Shown: one piece after another, positions 17,066 through 25,168 of the stretch
How the letters are laid out: every line of letters begins with the position of its first letter
Position numbering within the stretch: position 1 is the stretch's first letter
Source: Amycolatopsis sp.
GTDB taxonomy: Bacteria > Actinomycetota > Actinomycetes > Mycobacteriales > Pseudonocardiaceae
DNA length: 51,074 nt
Assembly: GCF_025464955.1 (NCBI RefSeq)
Contig: NZ_JAODNM010000108.1
Location: 1-51,074, forward strand
Direction: 5' to 3'
Position numbers and translations under genes: made by a program
The notes under the pieces: model-generated
The model's database searches: none
Seen by the model: only the letters and a program-made list of their open reading frames with translations
Told to the model about the DNA's origin: nothing

Positions 17066-17916
17066 GGGGTGCCTTCCGAATTCACTACGGCCGCGGCTGA
17101 AGCGGCTGAAGCATCGACGGCAGCGCCAAACCGCCTGTCCCGCTTGGCGAAGTCCAGACACGCGCGCCACAGGTGCGTGCGGTCGAAATCCGGGAACAGG
17201 GTGTCTTGGTAGACGTACTCGGCGTACGCCGACTGCCACAGCATGAAGTTCGAGGACCGCTGCTCGCCCGAGGGCCGCAGAAACAGGTCCACGTCCGGCA
17301 TTTCCGGCTGGTACAGGTATTTCGCGATGGTCCGCTCGTCGACCTTGTCGGGGTTGAGCTTGCCCTCGGCGACGAGCTGCGCGATCTTGCGGACGGCGTC
17401 ACCGAGCTCGGCGCGGCCGCCGTAGTTGACACACATCGTCATGTTCAGCGCGGTGTTGCCCTTGGTCCGCTCTTCGGCGACCTGCAGTTCCTTGATCACG
17501 CTCGCCCACAGCTTCGGCCGTCGGCCTGCCCAGCGGATGCGGACCCCGATCGAACCGAGATAGTCGACCTGGCGCCGGATGGTGTCCCGGTTGAATCCCA
17601 TCAGGAAGCGGACTTCCTCGGGGCTCCGCTTCCAGTTCTCCGTCGAGAAGGCGTACACCGACAACCACTTGACGCCCATCTCGACCGCGCCGCTGGCGAC
17701 GTCGATCATCACCGCTTCGCCGCGCTTGTGGCCCTCGATCCGCGGCAGGCCCCGCTGGTTGGCCCAGCGGCCGTTGCCGTCCATGACCAGCGCGACATGC
17801 TGGGGCACGAGCTCGGCGGGGATCTCGGGGGGTCTCGCACCGGACTCGTGCGGCTCCGGGTCCCGGGTCTTCACGATCGGCGACAACGCCTGGACCTCGC
17901 GTCCCCTGCGTAACAC
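17062..17916 (-). CDS. uppS: Polyprenyl diphosphate synthase (cis-prenyltransferase)
   Basis: A 284-residue cis-prenyltransferase making the lipid carrier diphosphate for cell-wall synthesis. The catalytic signature is ALVMDGNGRWANQRGLPRIEGHKRGE with the essential Asp, followed by VYAFSTENWKRS, MCVNYGGRAEL and the C-terminal LFLRPSGEQRSSNFMLWQSAYAE. The GTG at 17916 has GGAGG 7 bases upstream. An N-terminal extension of about 35 residues is normal for the actinobacterial decaprenyl-diphosphate synthase (M. tuberculosis Rv2361c). The order recO-uppS-YbjN-like matches that genome. Confidence 0.95.
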   Translation of the reverse strand: MLRRGREVQALSPIVKTRDPEPHESGARPPEIPAELVPQHVALVMDGNGRWANQRGLPRIEGHKRGEAVMIDVASGAVEMGVKWLSVYAFSTENWKRSPEEVRFLMGFNRDTIRRQVDYLGSIGVRIRWAGRRPKLWASVIKELQVAEERTKGNTALNMTMCVNYGGRAELGDAVRKIAQLVAEGKLNPDKVDERTIAKYLYQPEMPDVDLFLRPSGEQRSSNFMLWQSAYAEYVYQDTLFPDFDRTHLWRACLDFAKRDRRFGAAVDASAASAAAVVNSEGTP

Positions 17917-17957
17917 CCGCTTACCTCCGCTATCCGGCAACCACAACGGGTCCGACC

Positions 17958-18719
17958 CTACTTGCCGGGTACGGGCGTATCCCGGGCACGCCTCTCCACC
18001 AGGGGCAGCGAGCGCAGCTGGCGCTCCAGATGCCATTGCAGATGGGCCGCGACCAGACCGCTCGCGTCCCGCCTCGAGCCCTGCTGAGAAGCCTCGGCGA
18101 CGTCCCAGTCGCCGTGCAGCAGCGCCTCGAGCAGCAGCAGGACCTCGGGCGCGGGGTGCACGCTCCCGGGCACCCGGCAGTTCGTGCACATCGACCCGCC
18201 GGCGGCCACGCTGAACGCGTTGTGCGGCCCCGGGGCGCCGCAGCGGGCGCACTCGCTGATGGCCGGCGCCCAGCCGGCGAACGCCATCGCGCGCATCAGG
18301 AACGCGTCGAGGACCAGTGAGGCGTCCCGCTGCCCAGCGGCCAGCGCCCGCAGCGCCCCGGTGAGCAGGAGGTACAGCCGGAGCGAGGGCTCACCCTCCT
18401 CCGCGGCCAGCCTGTCGACCGTCTCCGCGATCGCGCTGGCCGCGGTGTAGCGCTGGTAATCCGCGACGAGCGGCAGCGCGAACGCGTCGACTGTCTCCAC
18501 CTGGGTGATCACGTCGAGGGTGCGGCCGCTGTAGAACTGCACGTCGACATGGCCGAACGGCTCCAGCCGGGCGCCGAACCGCGACGAGGTGCGGCGCACG
18601 CCCTTCGCGACGGCACGGACCTTGCCGTGCCGCCGGGTCAGCAGGGTGATGATCCGGTCGGCCTCACCCAGCTTGTGCGTACGCAGCACCACCCCGGTGT
18701 CGCGATACAGGTTCACCAC
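17958..18719 (-). CDS. recO: DNA repair protein RecO
   Basis: A 253-residue RecO, which loads RecA onto SSB-coated DNA in RecFOR repair. The N-terminal OB fold begins MVNLYRDTGVVLRTHKLGEADRIITLLTRRHGKVRAVAKGVRR. The C-terminal part carries a four-cysteine zinc site (CARC and CTNC). Two consecutive GTG codons lie at the start (18719 and 18716); either is possible. The gap to uppS is about 40 bp, so they are likely co-transcribed. Confidence 0.94.
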   Translation of the reverse strand: MVNLYRDTGVVLRTHKLGEADRIITLLTRRHGKVRAVAKGVRRTSSRFGARLEPFGHVDVQFYSGRTLDVITQVETVDAFALPLVADYQRYTAASAIAETVDRLAAEEGEPSLRLYLLLTGALRALAAGQRDASLVLDAFLMRAMAFAGWAPAISECARCGAPGPHNAFSVAAGGSMCTNCRVPGSVHPAPEVLLLLEALLHGDWDVAEASQQGSRRDASGLVAAHLQWHLERQLRSLPLVERRARDTPVPGK

Positions 18720-18768
18720 CAGGACATCGTCCCACTATCGGCCGACATCCGGTGGTAACGACCCTCGA

Positions 18769-19311
18769 TCAGCAGTAGCTGCCGTAACAGTGGACCGTGC
18801 TGACGGCAAAGGCGAAGAAGATGATCCAGATCAGGAAGAAGGCCCAACCGACCGCACCGATGATCGTCGCGGTCAGGCACAGCGTCTTCGTCGTCTGCGA
18901 GGCCTGCTGCGCCATGGCGTAGTTGCCCTGCATCTTGTAGGTGTTGACCTCGTTGGACTTGATGATGGCGAAGATCGCGATGATCCACATCAGGAAGATG
19001 CAGCCGATCGCCCAGCCCTTGTAGTCCTTGATCTCCTGGCCGCCACCGGGCATGCCACCCGGCATCCCGCCGCCGGGCATGCCATACGGCGCCTGCTGGC
19101 CGTAGGGAGCGGGCTGGCCGTACGGCGCCGGCATCCCACCGGACGGCATCCCGCCGGCGGGCGTGCCATACGGCGGCTGCTGGCCGTAGGGCGGCTGGCC
19201 CTGGCCATAGGGCGGCTGCTGTCCATAGGGCGGCTGCTGTCCATAGGGCGGCTGCTGTCCATAGGGCGGCTGCTGCCCGTAGGGCGGCTGCTGCCCGTAG
19301 GGGTTGGTCAT
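18769..19311 (-). CDS. CD225/dispanin-like membrane protein with PYGQQP repeats
   Basis: A 180-residue protein. The first 50 residues are six to seven near-perfect PYGQQP repeats, then a Gly/Met/Pro-rich segment (GGMPGGMPGG), then a CD225-like pair of membrane helices (GWAIGCIFLMWIIAIFAIIKS and a second at the C-terminus) with the conserved loop YKMQGNYAMAQQASQTTK. It ends in STVHCYGSYC. Such proteins are common in actinobacteria, with Pro-rich cytoplasmic arms thought to act as protein-binding tails, but no reaction is known. It stands alone between recO and a long spacer. Confidence 0.85.
   Translation of the reverse strand: MTNPYGQQPPYGQQPPYGQQPPYGQQPPYGQQPPYGQGQPPYGQQPPYGTPAGGMPSGGMPAPYGQPAPYGQQAPYGMPGGGMPGGMPGGGQEIKDYKGWAIGCIFLMWIIAIFAIIKSNEVNTYKMQGNYAMAQQASQTTKTLCLTATIIGAVGWAFFLIWIIFFAFAVSTVHCYGSYC
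19207..19300. repeat. 18-bp tandem repeat coding for PYGQQP
   Basis: About five near-identical 18-bp units (TAGGGCGGCTGCTGTCCA on the plus strand) lie within the 5' part of the CD225-like gene. The units are almost identical at DNA level, so the copy number may vary between strains by slippage. This is a coding repeat, not a CRISPR array: there are no spacers. Confidence 0.85.
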
Positions 19312-19640
19312 CGAAGGTTCCTCTTGGTCGGGTCGATCGCGGCGAAGACGCGATGGAGGTCAGATGCTGGAAGGCCGGTCACCCAGTGGAAGAACGCGGA
19401 GACGACGTACCGCCGGCCAGAACGCCCCCGGCCATGGTTACGAGTCACCCGAATCCCCCCTTGCTGCTGTTCGTCGCACCCGCACACCCCGCGGGTACCC
19501 GGTCTGAACTTACGTGATCACGGCGCAAAGGACAGCCCGGTGCGCGGGAGCGTACCTGGTCTGGTGAGGCGAGCCACCGTCAGGCGAGCCCCGGCCGCCT
19601 GGCCGCGGTTGGACGCAATCCGGCCGGCCGGGGTTCCGCC
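19312..19640. other. Gene-free spacer with a long inverted repeat
   Basis: This 329-bp region holds the promoter side of the CD225-like gene and the end of the era/DUF2752 run. A 9-bp inverted repeat CCCCGGCCG (19589-19597) / CGGCCGGGG (19625-19633) with further pairing inside could end the DUF2752 transcript, though no U tract follows. A perfect palindrome CGTGATCACG is at 19513-19522. I see no coding sequence. Confidence 0.45.
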
Positions 19641-20099
19641 TCAGACGAACAATCCGCTGAAGGGTGCGAACGGCAGATTCCGCACAACGAACCAGCCCGC
19701 GAACGCGATCACGAAGACGATGGGGGTCCAACGCCACTGCAGCCAGGTGCCCACCGGACGCCCCCGCAACCGGCCGACGGTCCACGCGACGGCGCTCCAG
19801 CCGAGCAGCAGGAGGACTACCAGCGACAGCGCGTTGTAGTGCAGCGCGGCCCGGATGTCGCCGTGCAGCAGGCTGTACACCATCCGCATGCCGCCGCAGC
19901 CGGGGCAGTCGATGCCGAACAACGCCTTGGTGGGACACACCGGGAGCGGACCGCCGGGGGTGGTGGGGTCGCCGAGCAGCACCGCCACACAGCAGACCCC
20001 CGCGCCGCCGGCGACCGCGAGCGGTGCGCTCAGCGCGCGCATCCGCCCGCCGAAGCCGCGGGCGGGCACTCCCGTGTAGACGGTCGAGAACGTGTTCAC
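19641..20099 (-). CDS. DUF2752 membrane protein
   Basis: A 152-residue membrane protein with the DUF2752 hallmark CPTKALFGIDCPGCGGMR followed by three hydrophobic segments. The domain's function is unknown; the Cys cluster suggests metal or redox chemistry. I choose the GTG at 20099 because it overlaps the stop of a tiny upstream frame (GTGA), implying translational coupling; an internal ATG at 20042 would remove 19 residues but has no better ribosome site. Together with the tiny gene and era it likely forms one transcript. Confidence 0.8.
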   Translation of the reverse strand: MNTFSTVYTGVPARGFGGRMRALSAPLAVAGGAGVCCVAVLLGDPTTPGGPLPVCPTKALFGIDCPGCGGMRMVYSLLHGDIRAALHYNALSLVVLLLLGWSAVAWTVGRLRGRPVGTWLQWRWTPIVFVIAFAGWFVVRNLPFAPFSGLFV

Positions 20100-20167
20100 G
20101 GCGTGATGCGGCTGAACGAAGTGCCGATGATCGCGAGCTTCACCACGATGAACACGATGCAGCGCAT
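20096..20167 (-). CDS. Tiny 23-residue hydrophobic protein, coupled to DUF2752 gene
   Basis: An ATG at 20167 opens 23 codons (MRCIVFIVVKLAIIGTSFSR, then ITP) and stops in the GTGA that also starts the DUF2752 gene. GGGGGAGGG lies 6 bases before the ATG. Nearly all third codon positions are G or C, as expected of a real gene here. The product is mostly hydrophobic and could be a one-helix membrane peptide, a partner of the DUF2752 protein, or simply a coupling leader. It lies 30 bp after era. Confidence 0.6.
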   Translation of the reverse strand: MRCIVFIVVKLAIIGTSFSRITP

Positions 20168-20197
20168 GCGCGTCCCTCCCCCAGCGTCGATGACGGA

Positions 20198-21106
20198 CTA
20201 GAAACCCAAGCGCCGCAACTGCTTGGGGTCGCGCTGCCATTCCTTCGCGACCTTGATGTGCAGATCGAGGTAGACCTTGGTGCCCAGCAGCGCTTCGATG
20301 TGCTTGCGCGCCTCGATGCCGACCTTCTTCAGCCGCTCGCCCTTGTGCCCCAGGATGATGCCCTTCTGGCTCGGGCGCTCGACGTAGAGGAAGGCGTGGA
20401 TGTCGATCATGTCGTCGCGGCCCTCACGCGGCACCATTTCTTCGACGGTCACGGCGATGGAGTGCGGCAGTTCGTCGGTGACGCCTTCCAGCGCGGCCTC
20501 CCGGATCAGCTCCGCGACCAGCGTCTGCTCGGGCTCGTCGGTGAGGTCGCCGCCGGGATAGAGCTGCGGCCCCTCGGGGAGCTTGCTCACCAGCAGGTCC
20601 TTCAGGGCGTCGACCTGGAAGTTGTCCACCGCGGACACCGGGATGAGGTCGGCGAACTCCATTACCTTCTGCAGGGCGAGCAACTGCTCGGCGATCTGCT
20701 CCGGCTTGACGAGGTCGGTCTTGGTGACCACCCCGACGATCGGCGTCCGCTTGGCGATCTTGGTCAGCTCGGCGGCGATGAACCGGTCCCCCGGGCCGAT
20801 CTTCTCGTTGGCAGGCACGCAGAATCCGACGATGTCCACTTCGGACCAGGTCGAGTGCACGACGTCGTTGAGCCGCTGGCCCAGCAGCGTGCGCGGCCGG
20901 TGGAGGCCGGGGGTGTCGACCAGGATCAACTGGGCGTCGGGGCGGTGCACGATGCCCCGGATGGCGTGCCGGGTGGTCTGCGGCTTGCTGGAGGTGATCG
21001 CCACCTTGCTGCCGACGAGCGCGTTGGTCAGCGTCGACTTGCCGGCGTTGGGGCGGCCGACGAAACAGGCGAAGCCGGAGCGATGCGGTGGCAGGGGCGT
21101 GGTCAT
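20198..21106 (-). CDS. era: GTPase Era
   Basis: A 302-residue GTPase that binds 16S rRNA and acts in 30S subunit assembly. G1 is GRPNAGKS (residues 17-24), G2 follows in SKPQTTRHAIRG, G3 is DTPG, G4 is TKTD and G5 is SAVD. The C-terminal KH domain has GIILGHKGERLKKVG. Length matches bacterial Era. The order era / Rv2365c-like / CNNM protein / ybeY / phoH is as in mycobacteria. Confidence 0.97.
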   Translation of the reverse strand: MTTPLPPHRSGFACFVGRPNAGKSTLTNALVGSKVAITSSKPQTTRHAIRGIVHRPDAQLILVDTPGLHRPRTLLGQRLNDVVHSTWSEVDIVGFCVPANEKIGPGDRFIAAELTKIAKRTPIVGVVTKTDLVKPEQIAEQLLALQKVMEFADLIPVSAVDNFQVDALKDLLVSKLPEGPQLYPGGDLTDEPEQTLVAELIREAALEGVTDELPHSIAVTVEEMVPREGRDDMIDIHAFLYVERPSQKGIILGHKGERLKKVGIEARKHIEALLGTKVYLDLHIKVAKEWQRDPKQLRRLGF

Positions 21107-21153
21107 CCGCTCATTCTCGCTGATGGCCGCGCTGCCTGGCCGGGCGGTGTGGC

Positions 21154-21489
21154 TCAGCGCAGGACGTCGAGGACCGTGCCCGAGGGGTCGGCCCGGAAGA
21201 TGGGCGCGGTTTTCGCCAGGTCGCGGACGGCCTGCACCGACGACTCCTGCACCAGCGGCGCCAAGCTGACGACGGCGGCCGCCTCGATGCCCTCGGCACC
21301 GCTGGACACCGCGGCCGCGATCGCCGCCTGCACCGCGGTGAGCTGGAACGACGGCTGGTCCACCGTGCTCGCCGCGTACGTGCGGCCGTCGGTGTCCCGG
21401 ACCGCCGCACCTTCGGCCGCCTGGGTGCGGGCTCGTGCCGACCGGGCCAGGGTGACGATCTTCTGGTCTTCAGGATCGAGCTCAAGCAT
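21154..21489 (-). CDS. Cytidine-deaminase-fold protein lacking catalytic residues (Rv2365c-like)
   Basis: A 111-residue protein whose segments line up with the small cytidine deaminase fold: QLTAVQAAIAAAVSSGAEG sits where deaminases have the [CH]AE zinc motif, and ESSVQAVRDLA sits where they have PCxxCRQ. The zinc ligands and the catalytic Glu are missing, so it should not deaminate. Its position between era and the CBS-domain protein equals M. tuberculosis Rv2365c. It may keep a nucleoside-binding or structural role. Confidence 0.7.
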   Translation of the reverse strand: MLELDPEDQKIVTLARSARARTQAAEGAAVRDTDGRTYAASTVDQPSFQLTAVQAAIAAAVSSGAEGIEAAAVVSLAPLVQESSVQAVRDLAKTAPIFRADPSGTVLDVLR

Positions 21490-21514
21490 GGTCGCTCCTA
21501 GGTGTCACGGTCGG

Positions 21515-22885
21515 TCAGTTGTCTTCGTCGGCGGACTGGACCCGGATGCGGCGGCCCGAGATCCGGTCGTCGGAGGCGTGCACCACGACCGTGGTGATCC
21601 GCATCCTGCCACGCCGGTCCTTGCCGCCCTCGGCGTGCAGGCGCAGGCCGGCGACCTCGGCTTCGGCACCCGGCAGCGGGACGCGGCCCAGCCGCTCGGC
21701 CAGCAAGCCGCCGACGGTCTCCACGTCGTGGTCTTCGAGCTCGATCCCGAACAGCTCGCCGAGGTCGTCGATGCCGAGCCTGGCCGACACCCGCACGGAC
21801 CGGTCGTCGAGGATCTCCACCGGCGGCCGCTCGTCGGTGTCGGACTCGTCGGTGATCTCGCCGACGATCTCCTCGAGCACGTCCTCGATGGTGAGCAGCC
21901 CGGCCGTGCCGCCGTACTCGTCGACAGCGATGGCCATGTGGTTGTGGGAGTGCTGCATCTCCTTGAGGAGCTCGTCGAGCCGCTTCGAGTCCGGCACGTA
22001 ACTCGCCGGGTTCATCAGCTCCTTGACCTGGCGGGAGGCACCGCCTTCGGTCAGGTACACCGACATCAGGTCCTTGATATTGGCGACGCCCACGATGTCG
22101 TCGACGGAGTCGTCGATCACCGGCACCCGCGTGAACCCGGTGCGCAGAGCCAGCGCCAGGGCCTGGCGCACGGACTTCGTCTGCTCGATCCAGACGATCT
22201 CGGTGCGCGGCACCATCACCTCGCGGGCCACGGTGTCCCCCAGCTCGAACACCGAGTGGATCATTTCGCGCTCGGAGTCCTCGACGACCCCGCGTTCCTG
22301 CGCCAGGTCGACCAGCTCCCGCAGCTCGACCTCGGTGCTGAACGGGCCCTCGCGGAAACCCGCGCCGGGGGTGATCGCGTTACCGACGACGATCAGCAGC
22401 CTGCTCAGCGGGCCCAGCACCTTGCCGAGGATCCGGACCGGACCGGCCACCAGCGTGCCGACGCGGTACGGATGCTGGCGGCCGATCGTGCGCGGGCCGA
22501 CGCCGATCAGGACGTAGCTCACCACGACCATCACCACCGCGACGACGAGCAGCGCGAGCCACACCGGGGAGACCCACCGCAGGAACACGACCGTGACCAG
22601 CACGGTCGACGTCAGCTCGCAGCCCATCCGCAGCAACAGCAGCAGGTTGATGTGGCGGCGGCGTTCGGCGATCACCATCGTCAGCTGGCGCGCGCCGAGC
22701 CTGCCCAGCCGGACAAGGCCTTCGACACGGGCCAGCGAAACCGTGCTGACCGCGGAGTCCGCCGCGGCGAACACCCCGGCGAGCAGCACCAGCGCGACGG
22801 CGATGACCAGCAGCGTCGGTGAATCGGCGCCGCCACCCGCGACGGTTGTCTCGAGCTGCGAGACGGCTTGCGCGGCGCTACCCAT
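21515..22885 (-). CDS. CNNM/CorC-family transporter (hemolysin-like, CBS domains)
   Basis: A 456-residue protein with four N-terminal membrane helices (DUF21/CNNM, about residues 20-155), an amphipathic connector, a CBS pair (starting around VMVPRTEIVWIEQTKSVRQALALALRTGFTRVPV and continuing through MAIAVDEYGGTAGLLTIEDVLEEIVGEI), and a C-terminal CorC_HlyC domain. Members act in Mg2+/Co2+ homeostasis; older 'hemolysin' names are misleading. It lies 17 bp after ybeY, equivalent to M. tuberculosis Rv2366c. Confidence 0.93.
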   Translation of the reverse strand: MGSAAQAVSQLETTVAGGGADSPTLLVIAVALVLLAGVFAAADSAVSTVSLARVEGLVRLGRLGARQLTMVIAERRRHINLLLLLRMGCELTSTVLVTVVFLRWVSPVWLALLVVAVVMVVVSYVLIGVGPRTIGRQHPYRVGTLVAGPVRILGKVLGPLSRLLIVVGNAITPGAGFREGPFSTEVELRELVDLAQERGVVEDSEREMIHSVFELGDTVAREVMVPRTEIVWIEQTKSVRQALALALRTGFTRVPVIDDSVDDIVGVANIKDLMSVYLTEGGASRQVKELMNPASYVPDSKRLDELLKEMQHSHNHMAIAVDEYGGTAGLLTIEDVLEEIVGEITDESDTDERPPVEILDDRSVRVSARLGIDDLGELFGIELEDHDVETVGGLLAERLGRVPLPGAEAEVAGLRLHAEGGKDRRGRMRITTVVVHASDDRISGRRIRVQSADEDN

Positions 22886-22902
22886 CAGCGAACTCGGAGA
22901 GC

Positions 22903-23460
22903 TCAGGCGGGTTCGACATCTTCGCCGGCCGGCGCGTCGAGCCCGGCCGTCCCCAGCAGCCTGTCGTCCGCGCTGCGCTGCGCACTCTGGCGCTGCACGG
23001 CGACGGTGGCGGCCTGGAACTCGGCGAGGATCCGGTTCTGCAGGCCGAACATCTCACGTTCCTCGGCGGGCTCCGCGTGGTCGTAGCCGAGCAGGTGCAG
23101 CACGCCGTGCACGGTGAGCAGGTGCAGCTCGTCGATCAGCCCGTGGCCGGCGGTCTTGGCCTGGTCCTTGGCGAACGCCGGGCACAGCACGATGTCGCCG
23201 AGCAGCGCCGGTGACGGGTCCGCGGCGTCGGGACGGCGCGACGAGTCGAGCTCGTCCATCGGAAAGGCCATCACGTCGGTCGGGCCAGGGAGGTCCATCC
23301 ACCGGTCGTGGAGGTCTTCCATCACCTCGAGGGTGACGAGCATGACCGACAGCTCGGCCAGCGGGCTGACTTCCATCTTGTCCAGCGCGAACCGCGCGGC
23401 CGACACGATCGACGTCTCGTCGACCCCGACCCCGGACTCGTTGGCGATCTCGATACTCAA
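22903..23460 (-). CDS. ybeY: Endoribonuclease YbeY (16S rRNA maturation)
   Basis: A 185-residue YbeY with the zinc motif HGVLHLLGYDH and upstream MDLPGPTDVMAFPMDEL and LLGDIVLCP. It acts in 16S 3'-end processing and ribosome quality control. I set the start at the TTG at 23460 because LSIEIANESG then aligns with the MSIEVANESG start of the mycobacterial protein, with GGAGG about 10 bases upstream. The open frame continues to an ATG at 23574 through an AT-rich stretch with atypical codons, which I do not regard as coding. Confidence 0.92.
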   Translation of the reverse strand: MSIEIANESGVGVDETSIVSAARFALDKMEVSPLAELSVMLVTLEVMEDLHDRWMDLPGPTDVMAFPMDELDSSRRPDAADPSPALLGDIVLCPAFAKDQAKTAGHGLIDELHLLTVHGVLHLLGYDHAEPAEEREMFGLQNRILAEFQAATVAVQRQSAQRSADDRLLGTAGLDAPAGEDVEPA

Positions 23461-23551
23461 ACTGTTTCCGCCTCCGCGGTAAGAAAATGCGATAGCGGTA
23501 TCTGACGCCGCCTCTGCTGAGAAAAACACATCAGCGGTATTAAACAGCGCG
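23461..23551 (-). other. AT-rich foldable segment between phoH and ybeY
   Basis: This 91-bp gap is conspicuously AT-richer than its surroundings. It can form an outer 7-bp stem CTGACGC/GCGTCAG (23502-23508 with 23549-23555) and an inner stem CTGCTGA/TCAGCGG (23514-23520 with 23531-23537). The word AGCGGTAT occurs twice. It could be an RNA processing or translational-control element, or an internal promoter for ybeY. Confidence 0.4.
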
Positions 23552-24613
23552 TCAGCGACGCCCCTTCCAGCCACCCGTCGAGCCCGTGGCCTCTTCGGCG
23601 TCCTGGCGGGCCTGGTATTTCTCGTAGGCGTCGACGATGTCCCCGACCAGGTGATGCCGAACGACGTCCTGGCTGGTCAGCTGCGCGAAATGGAGCCCGT
23701 CGACGCCGTCGAGGATGTCCCGGACGACCCGCAGCCCGCTCTTCTGGCCGTTGGGCAGGTCGATCTGGGTGATATCGCCGGTGACCACGATGCTGGAACC
23801 GAATCCGAGCCGGGTGAGGAACATCTTCATCTGTTCGGGGGTGGTGTTCTGCGCCTCGTCGAGGATGATGAACGCGTCGTTGAGCGTGCGTCCACGCATG
23901 TACGCCAGCGGGGCGATCTCGATCGTGCCCGCCTGCATCAGCCGCGGGATAGTCTCGGGATCGACCATGTCGTGCAGCGCGTCGTAGAGCGGCCGAAGGT
24001 ACGGGTCGATCTTCTCGTTGAGCGTGCCCGGGAGGTACCCGAGCCGCTCGCCCGCTTCGACGGCGGGACGCGTCAGCACGATGCGGGTGACCTGCTTGGC
24101 CTGCAGCGCTTGGACGGCCTTCGCCATGGCGAGGTACGTCTTGCCGGTACCGGCTGGGCCGATGCCGAACACGATGGTGTGCTCGTCGATCGCGTCGACG
24201 TACCGCTTCTGGTTCAACGTCTTGGGGCGGATCGTCTTCCCGCGGCGGGAGATGATGTCCATGCTGAGGACGTCGGCCGGGGAGTCGGAGTCGCCGGTGG
24301 AGAGCATCCCGACGGTGCGGCGGACGGTGTCCGGGCCGACGGGCTGGCCTCGTCCGGCGAGCGTGACGAGCTCGGCGAACACGCGCTCGCCGAACGCCAC
24401 GTCGGCCGGGATGCCGGTGAGAGTGACTTCGTTGCCCCGGACGTGCACATCAGCCACGAGCAGTTCCTCGACGACGCGGAGGTTCTCGTCGCGGGATCCG
24501 AGCAGCGTGAGCGCGGCGGCTTCGGGGATGGGGAATTTGGATTGCGCCGACTGAGTCGCGACGCCCTTGGGGACGTCGGCTCGGGCGGCTCCACCCTGTG
24601 GAGTACCGGCCAC
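23552..24613 (-). CDS. phoH: PhoH-family ATPase
   Basis: A 353-residue PhoH-like protein. The P-loop is IGPAGTGKTYLAMAKAV, Walker B is FIILDEAQNTTPEQMKMFLTRLG, and SIVVTGDITQIDLP follows. An N-terminal KH-like region (about residues 45-120) precedes the ATPase, as in PhoH1 of mycobacteria (about 352 residues). PhoH is thought to be an RNA helicase or RNA-binding ATPase; linkage with ybeY supports a role in RNA metabolism. The GTG at 24613 (VAGTPQGGAA) gives the expected length; its ribosome site is weak. Confidence 0.93.
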   Translation of the reverse strand: MAGTPQGGAARADVPKGVATQSAQSKFPIPEAAALTLLGSRDENLRVVEELLVADVHVRGNEVTLTGIPADVAFGERVFAELVTLAGRGQPVGPDTVRRTVGMLSTGDSDSPADVLSMDIISRRGKTIRPKTLNQKRYVDAIDEHTIVFGIGPAGTGKTYLAMAKAVQALQAKQVTRIVLTRPAVEAGERLGYLPGTLNEKIDPYLRPLYDALHDMVDPETIPRLMQAGTIEIAPLAYMRGRTLNDAFIILDEAQNTTPEQMKMFLTRLGFGSSIVVTGDITQIDLPNGQKSGLRVVRDILDGVDGLHFAQLTSQDVVRHHLVGDIVDAYEKYQARQDAEEATGSTGGWKGRR

Positions 24614-24725
24614 GTGCTTTCGGGCCTGCTTTCTGCGCGATCGCTGATGCTGTCGTAAGAGCGGACTCCTCGATGCTAGCGGTTTCGGGGGTCCGAGCGC
24701 AGTCCGGTTTACCGCCCGGGGGTAC

Positions 24726-25088
24726 TCACGGGGCGTGGCTGCCGAAGAACCCGAGCTGCTCGCCGCCGAGGACATGGGCGTGGACATGGAAAACCGTCTG
24801 CCCGGCATCGGCGTCGGTATTGAACACGACCCGGTACCCGGACTCCAGAATTCCCTCGAGCTCCGCGACCGTCTTGGCCGTCGCCACGACCGCCGCCAGC
24901 AACCCCGGATCCGCCGCCGCCAACTCGCCCACATTGCGATACCGCTTCTTCGGCACCACCAGCACATGCACGGCGGCCTGCGGGTTGAGGTCCCGGAACG
25001 CGAACGTCACCTCGTCCTCGAACACCACGTCCGACGGGATCTCCCCCGCCACGATCCGCTCAAACAACGTCTCCGCCGCGTCACTCAT
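24726..25088 (-). CDS. HIT-family (HINT-like) nucleotide hydrolase
   Basis: A 120-residue histidine triad protein. The active-site motif is VFHVHAHVLGG (HxHxH), and ETLFERIVAGEIPSDVVFEDEVTFAFRDLNPQAAVHVLVVPKKRY is the usual HINT N-terminal half. Members hydrolyse nucleoside phosphoramidates or acyl-adenylates such as aminoacyl-AMP. The gene is monocistronic or first before phoH on the minus strand, with a spacer of about 110 bp. Confidence 0.93.
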   Translation of the reverse strand: MSDAAETLFERIVAGEIPSDVVFEDEVTFAFRDLNPQAAVHVLVVPKKRYRNVGELAAADPGLLAAVVATAKTVAELEGILESGYRVVFNTDADAGQTVFHVHAHVLGGEQLGFFGSHAP

Positions 25089-25168
25089 CCTCGAACCCTA
25101 ACGGCTGCGGTGACGCCGAGCGGCCTCGCCTTCGTCGGTCTCGGCCAGGCCGAACAGTCGAGCCGGCC

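Noticed and set aside
19207..19300. CRISPR-like array
   Set aside because: The repeats are contiguous 18-bp coding units for PYGQQP with no spacers and no cas genes.
19664..22822. A 1052-codon open frame on the plus strand
   Set aside because: It runs antisense to DUF2752, era, the deaminase-fold gene and the CNNM gene, has Arg/His/Asp-rich composition and no domain; it is a by-product of high GC.
22903..23574. Longer YbeY starting at the ATG at 23574
   Set aside because: The added 38 codons have AT-rich third positions and no similarity to YbeY; the TTG start aligns exactly with the mycobacterial N-terminus.
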